DNA of 5,146 bases from CAG-791 sp964386925 (GTDB taxonomy: Bacteria > Bacillota > Clostridia > Lachnospirales > Lachnospiraceae): NCBI GenBank assembly GCA_964386925.1, contig CAYLUU010000136.1, forward strand, positions 1 through 5,146. The letters run 5' to 3'. Below the pieces are notes generated by a model. The model worked only from the letters and a program-made list of their open reading frames with translations, did not search any database and had not been told where the DNA came from. Below are positions 1 through 5,146 of the stretch, piece by piece; the stretch's first letter is position 1, and the number at the start of each line of letters is the position of its first letter. The position numbers were made by a program, and so were the translations under genes.

Positions 1-40
1 AGGTACTCTGAATTTGGTAGGTGTAATCTTGCTGTGGCAT
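1..40 (-). CDS. Possible 5' end of an unidentified gene (runs off the window)
   Basis: On the minus strand an ATG at 40-38 opens a frame that stays open for 13 codons to the window edge, reading MPQQDYTYQIQST. A purine-rich stretch (AAAGAGAG) lies about 4-5 bases upstream and could act as a weak ribosome binding site. The start is 12 bases beyond the last stem of the structured RNA at 53-243, so that RNA would sit in its leader. I do not recognise the protein from 13 residues. An open frame this short arises easily by chance, and the stretch could instead be the unpaired 3' tail of the RNA. Confidence 0.35.
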   Translation of the reverse strand, partial: MPQQDYTYQIQST

Positions 41-52
41 ACTTCTCTCTTT

Positions 53-243
53 CGTAATCCGGCTTTGCGGGTCCTGACAGGCCGGTCCGCTTGGGGCCCG
101 CTCTCGCTACGTGATTTGACCTAGCGGTACTAAGCTCGCTGAATGGAGAAATTACTACATAATTTCTCCGTCATCGAGCAAGTACCGAGGCAAATCAAGT
201 GCCCCATAGCCGGACCCGAACCTGTCTCCCGCTTCGCCTTACG
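53..243 (-). ncRNA. Large structured RNA, possibly a raiA-type RNA
   Basis: This non-coding stretch folds into one continuous nested ladder of perfectly complementary stems: 53-57/239-243, 61-63/236-238, 67-71/228-232, 76-81/221-226, 84-89/211-216, 93-97/201-205, 113-118/191-196, 120-122/188-190, 126-131/181-186, 134-138/175-179, and a terminal 10-bp hairpin 145-154/160-169 with a 5-base loop. Internal loops are small, except for a one-sided bulge at about 98-108. On the minus strand that bulge contains GCGAGAGC, a possible GNRA-capped mini-hairpin. The minus strand is chosen because all genes lie that way, a weak promoter precedes the element and an open frame follows it. The T144/G170 position would pair as U-G only on the plus strand, so orientation is not settled. 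Size, compactness and clostridial setting suggest the raiA RNA class, which often lies near raiA/hpf or comF genes. 6S RNA, another long rod, is an alternative, but I see no matched central bubble and no terminator. The RNA structure is well supported; the family is a guess. Confidence 0.75.
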
Positions 244-263
244 TTTCTAAAATTTCCTCGAAC

Positions 264-292
264 ATTTGAACATCTTTTCCGATAAAGATCAA
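264..292 (-). promoter_or_regulatory. Possible sigma-A-type promoter for the structured RNA
   Basis: On the minus strand TTGATC (292-287, 4 of 6 matches to TTGACA) is followed after exactly 17 bases by TCAAAT (269-264, 4 of 6 matches to TATAAT). This predicts a start near 255-257, a dozen bases before the first stem of the RNA at 243. A 6-bp stem (ATCTTT/AAAGAT, 272-277/284-289) lies in the spacer. It has no following U-run, so it is a poor candidate for the aroC terminator. The match is weak and the surrounding sequence AT-rich. The rest of the aroC-RNA gap (244-311) shows only a short perfect palindrome, ACTGTACAGT at 300-309, directly behind the aroC stop codon. Confidence 0.25.
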
Positions 293-311
293 AACGTTCA
301 CTGTACAGTTG

Positions 312-1415
312 TTATTTGGAATAAAATTTCCAGACATTCTCCGCCTTCGCTGACAGATTCATCAGCATCGCGTCGAGAATCGTCAGCGCGCACATGGTTT
401 CGCAGACCACGACAGCGCGGGGAACAACGCAGGGATCGTGCCGGCCGTGAATGGACAGCGTCTTCGGTGTTCCATCTTTAAAGATGGTCTCCTGTTCCTG
501 CGAAATGGAGGGAGTCGGCTTGAACGCTGCAGTCACCAGAATGTCTGAGCCGTCAGAGATTCCGCCCAGAATCCCTCCTGCATGATTGGTTTTCTTGCAG
601 ACATTACCGTCTTCATCCATGTAAAAGGCATCATTATTTTCGGAGCCTTTTGCCTTCGATACGGACATTCCGTCGCCGATTTCCACTGCCTTGCAGGCAT
701 TGATTCCCATCAGCGCATCCGCAAGTCTTGCATCCAGGCGCTGCATGGTCGGATCACCGATCCCGGCAGGCACCCCGCTGATACATCCTCTTACAATTCC
801 GCCGATGGAATCCTGCGCTCCCCGGCAGTCTTCGATCAGACGAACTGCTTTCCTGTCTGCCTCTTCATCCGGCATACAGGTCTGCGTCTTCAGAATCTGC
901 GCACGATCAAACCTTGCAGGATCTGCCGTAACATCACCGATGGACGATGTGTAGAAGCATAGGTCAATGCCCATTTCCTTCAGGAATTTCTCTGCAACGG
1001 CTCCGGCTGCCACGCGGGCTGCGGTCTCTCTTGCAGATGACCTGCCGCCGCCGCGATAGTCGCGGAAGCCATACTTACTGTCATAAGTGTAATCTGCATG
1101 TCCCGGACGATAGCATTCTGCCAGCTCACTGTAGTCCTTCGAGTGCTGGTTGGTATTGCGAATGAAGAGACCTATCGGCGTTCCGGTTGTTTTCCCTTCA
1201 AAGGTGCCGGAGAGAATTTCAACGAGATCGTCCTCCTTCCGCGGCGTTGAAATGCTGTTGCGCCCGGGCTTTCGCCGATCCAGATACTGCTGAATGTCCT
1301 CCTCACAGAGGTCCATCCCTGCCGGAAAGCCGTCCAGCACGGCACCGACGCCTGCTCCATGTGACTCGCCAAAGGTTGTTACACGGAGTATATTGCCCAA
1401 ATAAGATCCTGCCAT
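312..1415 (-). CDS. aroC: Chorismate synthase
   Basis: This enzyme converts 5-enolpyruvylshikimate-3-phosphate to chorismate, the last common step of the shikimate pathway, using reduced FMN in the cytosol. The protein is 367 residues, the normal size for the family. All three family signatures are present: the N-terminal GESHG (16-20), the GGGRSSARET segment (122-131) within a conserved helix, and RHDPCVVPRA (325-334) near the C-terminus. His19 of GESHG and His106 of RPGHADYTY match the two histidines known to be important in catalysis. The ATG is well placed, with AGGAG five bases upstream. A 124-base spacer containing a palindrome separates it from the propeller gene, and no other shikimate gene is visible, so it is probably transcribed on its own. 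The frame is intact. The protein may need a separate flavin reductase, as most bacterial monofunctional enzymes do. The function is very secure. Confidence 0.98.
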   Translation of the reverse strand: MAGSYLGNILRVTTFGESHGAGVGAVLDGFPAGMDLCEEDIQQYLDRRKPGRNSISTPRKEDDLVEILSGTFEGKTTGTPIGLFIRNTNQHSKDYSELAECYRPGHADYTYDSKYGFRDYRGGGRSSARETAARVAAGAVAEKFLKEMGIDLCFYTSSIGDVTADPARFDRAQILKTQTCMPDEEADRKAVRLIEDCRGAQDSIGGIVRGCISGVPAGIGDPTMQRLDARLADALMGINACKAVEIGDGMSVSKAKGSENNDAFYMDEDGNVCKKTNHAGGILGGISDGSDILVTAAFKPTPSISQEQETIFKDGTPKTLSIHGRHDPCVVPRAVVVCETMCALTILDAMLMNLSAKAENVWKFYSK

Positions 1416-1450
1416 CTGATCTCCTTGCTTAGGATTGTAACGAGTTCTGA

Positions 1451-1485
1451 TTAGGGAAATGCTGATTTAATCAGCGTTTCCTTAG
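1451..1485. repeat. 35-base palindrome with TTAG direct repeats; possible MITE or IS-end remnant
   Basis: The core 1455-1481 consists of two 13-base arms (GGAAATGCTGATT and its near-exact inverse) around a single T, with 12 of 13 positions complementary. It is bordered on both sides by TTAG (1451-1454 and 1482-1485), which looks like a 4-base target-site duplication. In a plus-strand RNA the non-Watson-Crick positions (T1460/G1476, G1454/T1482, T1451/G1485) would all be G-U pairs; on the minus strand they are A-C mismatches. No U-run follows in the direction of gene transcription, so it is not a standard intrinsic terminator for the propeller gene. The arms resemble terminal inverted repeats of small insertion elements joined head to head. 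Family is not identified. Confidence 0.5.
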
Positions 1486-1496
1486 ATAACGATTTT

Positions 1497-1520
1497 GCAC
1501 ATGGTGATTTCACGATGCGC
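1497..1520 (-). other. Stem-loop just downstream of the propeller gene
   Basis: In the minus-strand transcript GCGCAT (1520-1515) pairs with ATGTGC (1502-1497), including one G-U. After a C/C mismatch, GTG (1513-1511) pairs with CAC (1506-1504) around the four-base loop AAAT. It lies 20 bases past the stop codon of the gene at 1540. It is followed by AAAATCG and not by a U-run, so it could stabilise the mRNA 3' end or be a weak or Rho-type end, but it does not qualify as a confident intrinsic terminator. Confidence 0.3.
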
Positions 1521-1539
1521 AGAATTACTGTCTGAAAAC

Positions 1540-2667
1540 TTACACCTGTTCGCCTACGAGTTTGTGGAAGATCACGCAGTTAGGCTTGTCCACGTGCAGT
1601 TCTTTGCCCTTCATGATGATCAGACCTTTCTTAAGATCGCAGGTAAAAAATGTCATGGTATTTGATTCATGATTCAGAGACACCAGGTGCTTATTATCCG
1701 GGAACAGCGCACAGTCCTTCGGGTAATCGCCTGATACCGGCAGGCAGAGAATCTTTTTCAGTTCACCGTTCTCATGATTCATCGAGAAGATTGCAACCGA
1801 GTTATCTCCTGCATTCGACGACACCAGATAGCGGAAATCATCAGAAAGATTCAGCGCAGAAGCTGCCGCATCCGCAGAATGATAATTGTTCAGGGTTGAG
1901 ACGGACTGCACCTTCTCGAAATTCGGCACGCCGTTGTTCTCCTCATAACGGAACACATCAATCGTGCACTTCATTTCGTTCACGATATAAAGGAACCTAC
2001 CGTCCTTTGAAAACTTGATATGCCTGGGCGCTGATTCCAACTCGCCATGGATGATGTCGACCTGCTTGATTTTACCGGTCATCGAGTTGAAGGCATATAC
2101 ATTTGTATGATCCAGTCCAAGGTCGGCTGCACACAGGAATTTGTTGTCCCGCGTCATCTTGACACATTGCACATGAGGACGGAAATTGCGTTCAGCAACG
2201 GAACCCATGCCCTTGTGAAATACTTCATCCGTAATCTCACCGATCTCTCCCGTCTCTGAATTCAGACGCAGCACAGTAATCTTGCCGTCATGATATCCCG
2301 CAACGAACAGCCATGAGTCTGTATAATCGGTGGACAAATACGATCCGCGCATTCCGTTGATGGATGCCCGGTTCACAAAATTCAGATCGCCGCCCTTTCC
2401 GATTCGGTAGGACTCCACTCCGACATCCGTAATGGAATACAGGAATTTCTGATTATGGGAGATGGTCACATAAGAAGAATTGGTGATCTGTACCTGATCC
2501 TTCTCGATAAAGCGTCCTTCCTGCATATCCACATCGTAGATCCGAATGCCGAACTTATCCTTGGTCGCTGTGGTATAGGCAGAAACGTACGCAACGTAAT
2601 GCTCTCCTGCCGCCTTTTCCTTCTGACTCGCAGTGCTCTTTTCCTTGGTGTTCTTTAATGCTGCCAT
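1540..2667 (-). CDS. Lactonase-family seven-bladed beta-propeller protein (6-phosphogluconolactonase-like)
   Basis: The 375-residue protein has the repeating blade pattern of the YbhE/Pgl lactonase family, in which each blade ends in a phrase such as 'SxDxRFLYxxN' followed by an 'xxVxxF' strand. Clear examples are HNQKFLYSIT (71-80), TRDNKFLCAADLG (172-184), SKDGRFLYIVNE (220-231), SDDFRYLVSSNAGDNSVAIF (275-294) and FPDNKHLVSLNHES (322-335). RPHVQC (163-168) and APRHIKFS (213-220) correspond to the conserved PH and GPRH segments of E. coli Pgl. Family members hydrolyse 6-phosphogluconolactone or related lactones, but many homologues are uncharacterised, so the substrate is open. Residues 1-22 form a Lys/Glu/Ser-rich polar extension with no signal peptide, so the protein is probably cytosolic. 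The start is supported by GGAGG seven bases upstream. The gene begins 23 bases after the phosphatase stop codon, which points to cotranscription. No pentose-phosphate partner gene lies nearby. Confidence 0.85.
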   Translation of the reverse strand: MAALKNTKEKSTASQKEKAAGEHYVAYVSAYTTATKDKFGIRIYDVDMQEGRFIEKDQVQITNSSYVTISHNQKFLYSITDVGVESYRIGKGGDLNFVNRASINGMRGSYLSTDYTDSWLFVAGYHDGKITVLRLNSETGEIGEITDEVFHKGMGSVAERNFRPHVQCVKMTRDNKFLCAADLGLDHTNVYAFNSMTGKIKQVDIIHGELESAPRHIKFSKDGRFLYIVNEMKCTIDVFRYEENNGVPNFEKVQSVSTLNNYHSADAAASALNLSDDFRYLVSSNAGDNSVAIFSMNHENGELKKILCLPVSGDYPKDCALFPDNKHLVSLNHESNTMTFFTCDLKKGLIIMKGKELHVDKPNCVIFHKLVGEQV

Positions 2668-2690
2668 AGTATAACCTCCAAATGTTGTGG

Positions 2691-3299
2691 TTATTGTCCG
2701 AACCAGTCTTGCGTTTCATACATCTTCGTAACGTGAAATTCCTGATCCTCGCCCAATGTCACCTCAATGATCGTACAGTTACCGATTCCCTGATTCCAGA
2801 TTTCGTCCAGCTCCAAATAATGCAGCAAAACCAGCAGGATGCGCATGGCGCATCCGTGGCAGCCAACCAGAATGCTCTCGCCGGGTTTCTTTTCCTTCAT
2901 TTCATCCAGAAACGACTGCAGACGAGCTTCCATCTCTTCGAAGGTCTCCGCGCCATCCGGCGCGATGTATTCCGACGGTTTGTCGAACAGATGGCCGGTC
3001 AAGGGTGATGTTTTGTCAAATGGAGTTCCGTCCAGAGGACCGAAGTTCATTTCCTTCAGGCGATCATCCAGGTGGAAATGGGTTCTTGGCAGGCCGGTTA
3101 CAATCTCTACCGTCCGGGCGGCCCGGTCAATCGGACTGGAATAAACTGCATCAAAGCTTAGTCCCAGCTCTTTCACGCGTTCTCTTGCATTCGCGGCCTG
3201 TGCCTCTCCTTTTTCGTTCAGGGAGGTGTTCACCTGTCCTTGGAAAAGGTGTCTGGCATTCCAGTCCGTTTCTCCATGTCGAATAATATACAGCTTCAT
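2691..3299 (-). CDS. Histidine phosphatase family protein (phosphoglycerate mutase-like)
   Basis: The 202-residue protein opens with the branch's hallmark RHGE (7-10). His8 would be the nucleophile that carries the phosphate, and the typical TDWN...FQGxxxxxLxxxGxxQA stretch follows. The other expected catalytic residues are visible: Arg59 in SSPIDRA, Glu83 in LKEMNFG and His148 in VGCHG. The size fits a compact cytosolic phosphatase (PhoE/GpmB/CobC type), not a glycolytic cofactor-dependent mutase of about 230-250 residues. Sequence alone does not fix the substrate; sugar phosphates, nucleotides and alpha-ribazole phosphate are all handled by relatives. The ATG has AGAGG six bases upstream and starts 16 bases past the larB stop codon, so the two are almost certainly cotranscribed. 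Whether it takes part in nickel-pincer metabolism or only shares the transcript is unknown. Confidence 0.92.
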   Translation of the reverse strand: MKLYIIRHGETDWNARHLFQGQVNTSLNEKGEAQAANARERVKELGLSFDAVYSSPIDRAARTVEIVTGLPRTHFHLDDRLKEMNFGPLDGTPFDKTSPLTGHLFDKPSEYIAPDGAETFEEMEARLQSFLDEMKEKKPGESILVGCHGCAMRILLVLLHYLELDEIWNQGIGNCTIIEVTLGEDQEFHVTKMYETQDWFGQ

Positions 3300-3315
3300 T
3301 TATAACCTCTTTGCG

Positions 3316-4119
3316 TTATAACATCTTTCCGTTGCAGCCACTCTTGTCAGGCGTTGAGCTCCCAACCGCCAGGCGATTGATCTGCGAGGCCACATAGCCG
3401 GCTCCGTAGCCATTGTCGATGTTCACCACGGTAATTCCGTTCGCGCAGGAATTCAGCATGGTCAGAAGCGCCGATACGCCGTGCAGATTCGCGCCGTACC
3501 CTACCGAGGTCGGCACCGCAATGACAGGATTCTCCACGAGTCCTGCCACAACGCCGGACAATGCTCCTTCCATACCGGCCACGGCAATCACTGCGTTGGC
3601 CTTCCGGATCTGCTCCAGCCTTGAGAGCAGACGATGAATACCGCTGACACCTACATCATAGATGCGCTCCACGTGGTTCCCCATGAATTCCGCCGTCTGT
3701 GCAGCTTCCTCTGCAACTGCCATGTCAGCCGTTCCGCCGGAGCAAACCGCAATGCAGCCGATTCGTGCAGCGGCATCCTTTTTTCGCTCTTCTGACGTCT
3801 GCACGGTCAGAATACGGGACACCGGATCGTATTCTGCTTCCGGCAGGGCTTCGCGTACCAGATCCGCCTGATGGGCGCTTGCCCGGGTTCCCAGAACCTT
3901 CCCGTTGCTCTCGAATAATTTCCGGAAGATCTCCACCAGATAGGCGTCTTCCTTTCCAGGACAGTATACCACCTCCGGATACCCGGAGCGCGTCGCACGG
4001 TGCAAATCCAATCTGGCATATCCCAGATCCTCATACGGCTTCTCCTGAAAAAATCGGTCCGCTTCATCCACCGACATCTGCCCTGTCTGTACTTTCTCCA
4101 GAACTTCTTTTGCGGTCAT
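3316..4119 (-). CDS. larB: Nickel-pincer cofactor biosynthesis protein LarB
   Basis: LarB carboxylates the pyridinium ring of nicotinic acid adenine dinucleotide at C5 and cleaves the phosphoanhydride, giving pyridinium-3,5-biscarboxylic acid mononucleotide, the first intermediate of the nickel-pincer cofactor used by lactate racemase. The protein is 267 residues. An N-terminal region (1-115) with VLGTRAS (75-81) precedes a PurE-like (AIR carboxylase-type) core containing AVCSGGTADMAVAEEA (124-139), AGMEGALSGVVAGL (181-194), AVPTSVGYG (201-209) and INIDNGYGAG-like NIDNGYGAGY (233-242). Cys225 in NSCANG lies where the Lactobacillus plantarum enzyme has the cysteine that bonds covalently to the substrate ring. 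The start has GGGAG upstream. It lies 69 bases after larE, in the same orientation. The C-terminal tail past 250 is polar and Gly/Ser-rich with a Cys262. LarC is not adjacent, which is notable because the three genes usually work together. Confidence 0.95.
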   Translation of the reverse strand: MTAKEVLEKVQTGQMSVDEADRFFQEKPYEDLGYARLDLHRATRSGYPEVVYCPGKEDAYLVEIFRKLFESNGKVLGTRASAHQADLVREALPEAEYDPVSRILTVQTSEERKKDAAARIGCIAVCSGGTADMAVAEEAAQTAEFMGNHVERIYDVGVSGIHRLLSRLEQIRKANAVIAVAGMEGALSGVVAGLVENPVIAVPTSVGYGANLHGVSALLTMLNSCANGITVVNIDNGYGAGYVASQINRLAVGSSTPDKSGCNGKML

Positions 4120-4188
4120 TTGCTGCTCCCTGCCTTACGCCTGCTGTCAAGATTTCGGAATCCAACCAGGATCTAATGTGCTGCCGCG

Positions 4189-5022
4189 CTATCCTTTTAC
4201 AGCTGCAATCACCTTTGGATCCAACGTCTCATTCATACTGCCGGTGCGGTACCCCTGCAGATCCATGGTGACATAGGCAAACCCATAGGAACGAAAGGCG
4301 TTTGTAATTTCCTCTCGATGAGCCATTAGCGCATCAAATTCTGCAGGCATCACCTCAATGCGTGCCAGCTTGTCATGTATGCGCACCCGCAGCTGATGAA
4401 AGCCGAGCTGCAGCAGGAATTCCTCTGCCTGATCCACCATCTTCAGCTTGGACTCGGAAATGGTTTCCCCATATACGAAACGGGATGCAAGACAGGCATA
4501 AGACTGCTTGCGCCAGGTAGGAAGTCCCAGCTCCTTCGAAATCTCGCGGATCTCTGCTTTGCACAAATCCGCCTCACGCAGCGGAGAACGGATTCCCAGC
4601 TCCCGGATGGCAATCATGCCTGGACGGTAGTCTCCGGTATCATCTGTATTCGAGCCCTCTGCTACAAAGGCCAGCTGATTCTCTTTGGCCAGCTTCTGAA
4701 TTCCCTCGAACAGAGAATGCTTGCACAGGTAACAACGATTCACCGGATTCTCGCGATAGCCCGGAACATCAATTTCATTGGATTCAAAGACGATCTGACG
4801 AATTTCATGCTGCTCGCAGAACTCTCTTGCCTCCTTGGCTTCGCGGGAGGGAAAAGTTTCGGAGGCCGCCGTCACGGCAACCGCCCGGTCGCCAAGGACA
4901 GCCTTCGCCACGGTGACCAGAAGCGTAGAATCCACACCGCCGGAAAACGCGACGGCAACGCTCCCCATCTCCCGCAGAATTGCCTGAAGGCGATCATATT
5001 TTTGCTGCGTCAGTTCCTGCAT
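4189..5022 (-). CDS. larE: ATP-dependent sulfur transferase LarE (three-cysteine type)
   Basis: LarE adenylates the carboxylates of pyridinium-3,5-biscarboxylic acid mononucleotide and replaces them with thiocarboxylates, making the sulfur ligands for nickel. The 277-residue protein has the ATP pyrophosphatase loop SGGVDSTLL (27-35) and the conserved ASETFPSREAKEA (53-65), RCYLCKHSLF (96-105), AEGSNTDDTGDYRPG (121-135), RSPLREADLCKAEIR (145-159), ACLASRF (176-182) and LRVRIHDKLARIE (211-223) segments. Cys177 corresponds to the catalytic Cys176 of the L. plantarum enzyme, which gives up its own sulfur. Here Cys97 and Cys100 are present too; as I recall, enzymes with this CxxC plus Cys pattern, such as that of Thermotoga maritima, bind a [4Fe-4S] cluster instead of being sacrificed. 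The ATG is supported by AAAGGAG five bases upstream; the frame stays open further upstream but has no start there. It follows the probable folate gene by 76 bases. Confidence 0.95.
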   Translation of the reverse strand: MQELTQQKYDRLQAILREMGSVAVAFSGGVDSTLLVTVAKAVLGDRAVAVTAASETFPSREAKEAREFCEQHEIRQIVFESNEIDVPGYRENPVNRCYLCKHSLFEGIQKLAKENQLAFVAEGSNTDDTGDYRPGMIAIRELGIRSPLREADLCKAEIREISKELGLPTWRKQSYACLASRFVYGETISESKLKMVDQAEEFLLQLGFHQLRVRIHDKLARIEVMPAEFDALMAHREEITNAFRSYGFAYVTMDLQGYRTGSMNETLDPKVIAAVKG

Positions 5023-5060
5023 ATGTACTCCTTTTATCTCACTGCATCCTCTGGGTACGT

Positions 5061-5073
5061 GCCGGGTCCCGGC
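5061..5073. other. GC-rich palindrome between the folate gene end and larE
   Basis: GCCGGGTCCCGGC is a perfect 13-base inverted repeat and can form a 5-bp G-C stem with a three-base loop in RNA. It sits about 40 bases ahead of the larE start codon with no U-run after it, so it is not a good terminator. It may be an mRNA processing or attenuation hairpin, or have no role. Nothing else stands out in the 76-base gap apart from the larE ribosome binding site. Confidence 0.3.
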
Positions 5074-5098
5074 GGAGGTGTCCTGTACTAGATCGTCA

Positions 5099-5146
5099 TC
5101 AGAAATAGGCCCTCTCCGGTGTCACCACCAGATCCAGCGGAATGTC
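5099..5146 (-). CDS. C-terminal end of a probable 5-formyltetrahydrofolate cyclo-ligase (partial)
   Basis: The minus strand from the window edge reads DIPLDLVVTPERAYF and then two consecutive TGA stops (5101-5099 and 5098-5096). The phrase D-x-P-x-D-x-V-V-T-(P/E) close to the C-terminus is typical of 5-formyltetrahydrofolate cyclo-ligase (methenyltetrahydrofolate synthetase), which uses ATP to return 5-formyltetrahydrofolate to the active one-carbon pool. A gene of this kind next to larE and larB fits gene orders I recall from clostridia. Only 15 codons are visible, with no catalytic residues, so the call rests on this short motif and on context. The start lies outside the window. It is probably the upstream member of the larE-larB operon. 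Confidence 0.55.
   Translation of the reverse strand, partial: DIPLDLVVTPERAYF

Noticed and set aside
53..243. Known metabolite riboswitch (cobalamin, lysine) or a T-box
   Set aside because: I could not find the B12-box, lysine-aptamer core or T-box sequence on either strand, and the simple long nested ladder does not match those folds.
266..481. Plus-strand open frame of 71 residues overlapping the aroC 3' end
   Set aside because: Most of it is antisense to conserved aroC sequence, its composition is Arg/Ser-rich and it has no good ribosome binding site.
4120..4188. TTGACA in the larE-larB gap as a promoter for larB
   Set aside because: The hexamer is perfect on the minus strand, but no -10-like sequence follows at 16-18 bases; that position is occupied by the GGGAG ribosome binding site region.
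3699..4271. Plus-strand open frame of 190 residues opposite larB and the larE end
   Set aside because: It is Pro/Ser/Arg-rich, low-complexity shadow translation across two real minus-strand genes.
4375..5091. Plus-strand open frame of 238 residues opposite larE
   Set aside because: It is antisense to a clearly conserved gene, shows no recognisable domain and has no convincing ribosome binding site. It is a shadow of the codon pattern of larE.
1..5146. CRISPR array, tRNA or rRNA genes
   Set aside because: No regularly spaced direct repeats, tRNA cloverleaf pattern or rRNA-like sequence was seen on either strand.

Overview
The window looks like a chromosomal segment of a Firmicute, most likely a clostridial anaerobe (Lachnospiraceae-like; this is inference). 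The evidence is that every convincing gene lies on the minus strand in a tightly packed row, each start is preceded by a strong AGGAG/GGAGG-type ribosome binding site, base composition is moderate, and nickel-pincer (lar) cofactor genes occur beside a probable 5-formyltetrahydrofolate cyclo-ligase.

Layout, read in the direction of transcription (from high to low coordinates): the last 15 codons of a probable 5-formyltetrahydrofolate cyclo-ligase (5146-5099), larE (5022-4189), larB (4119-3316), a histidine-family phosphatase (3299-2691) and a lactonase-family seven-bladed beta-propeller protein (2667-1540). The gaps are 76, 69, 16 and 23 bases, so these five probably form one operon. A 124-base spacer follows. 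It holds a 35-base palindrome flanked by TTAG direct repeats and a second stem-loop. Then comes aroC (1415-312, chorismate synthase).

Downstream of aroC lies the most striking part of the window: a region of about 190 bases (53-243) with no protein-coding content. It folds into one long, fully nested series of 11 stems (60 Watson-Crick pairs), ending in a 10-bp hairpin. It is clearly a structured RNA. A raiA-type RNA on the minus strand is my best guess, but a covariance-model search is needed to confirm this. A short open frame with a weak ribosome binding site starts 12 bases beyond the structure (minus strand, 40-1) and runs off the window.

How the genes work together: LarB and LarE carry out the first and last chemical steps in converting nicotinic acid adenine dinucleotide to the sulfur-bearing pincer that holds nickel in lactate racemase and related LarA enzymes. 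The nickel-inserting cyclometallase LarC and any LarA are not in this window. The LarE here carries three cysteines in the arrangement expected of the iron-sulfur-cluster type, not the single-cysteine sacrificial type. The phosphatase and the propeller protein may simply share transcription with the lar genes. aroC works in aromatic amino acid biosynthesis and seems to be a separate unit.
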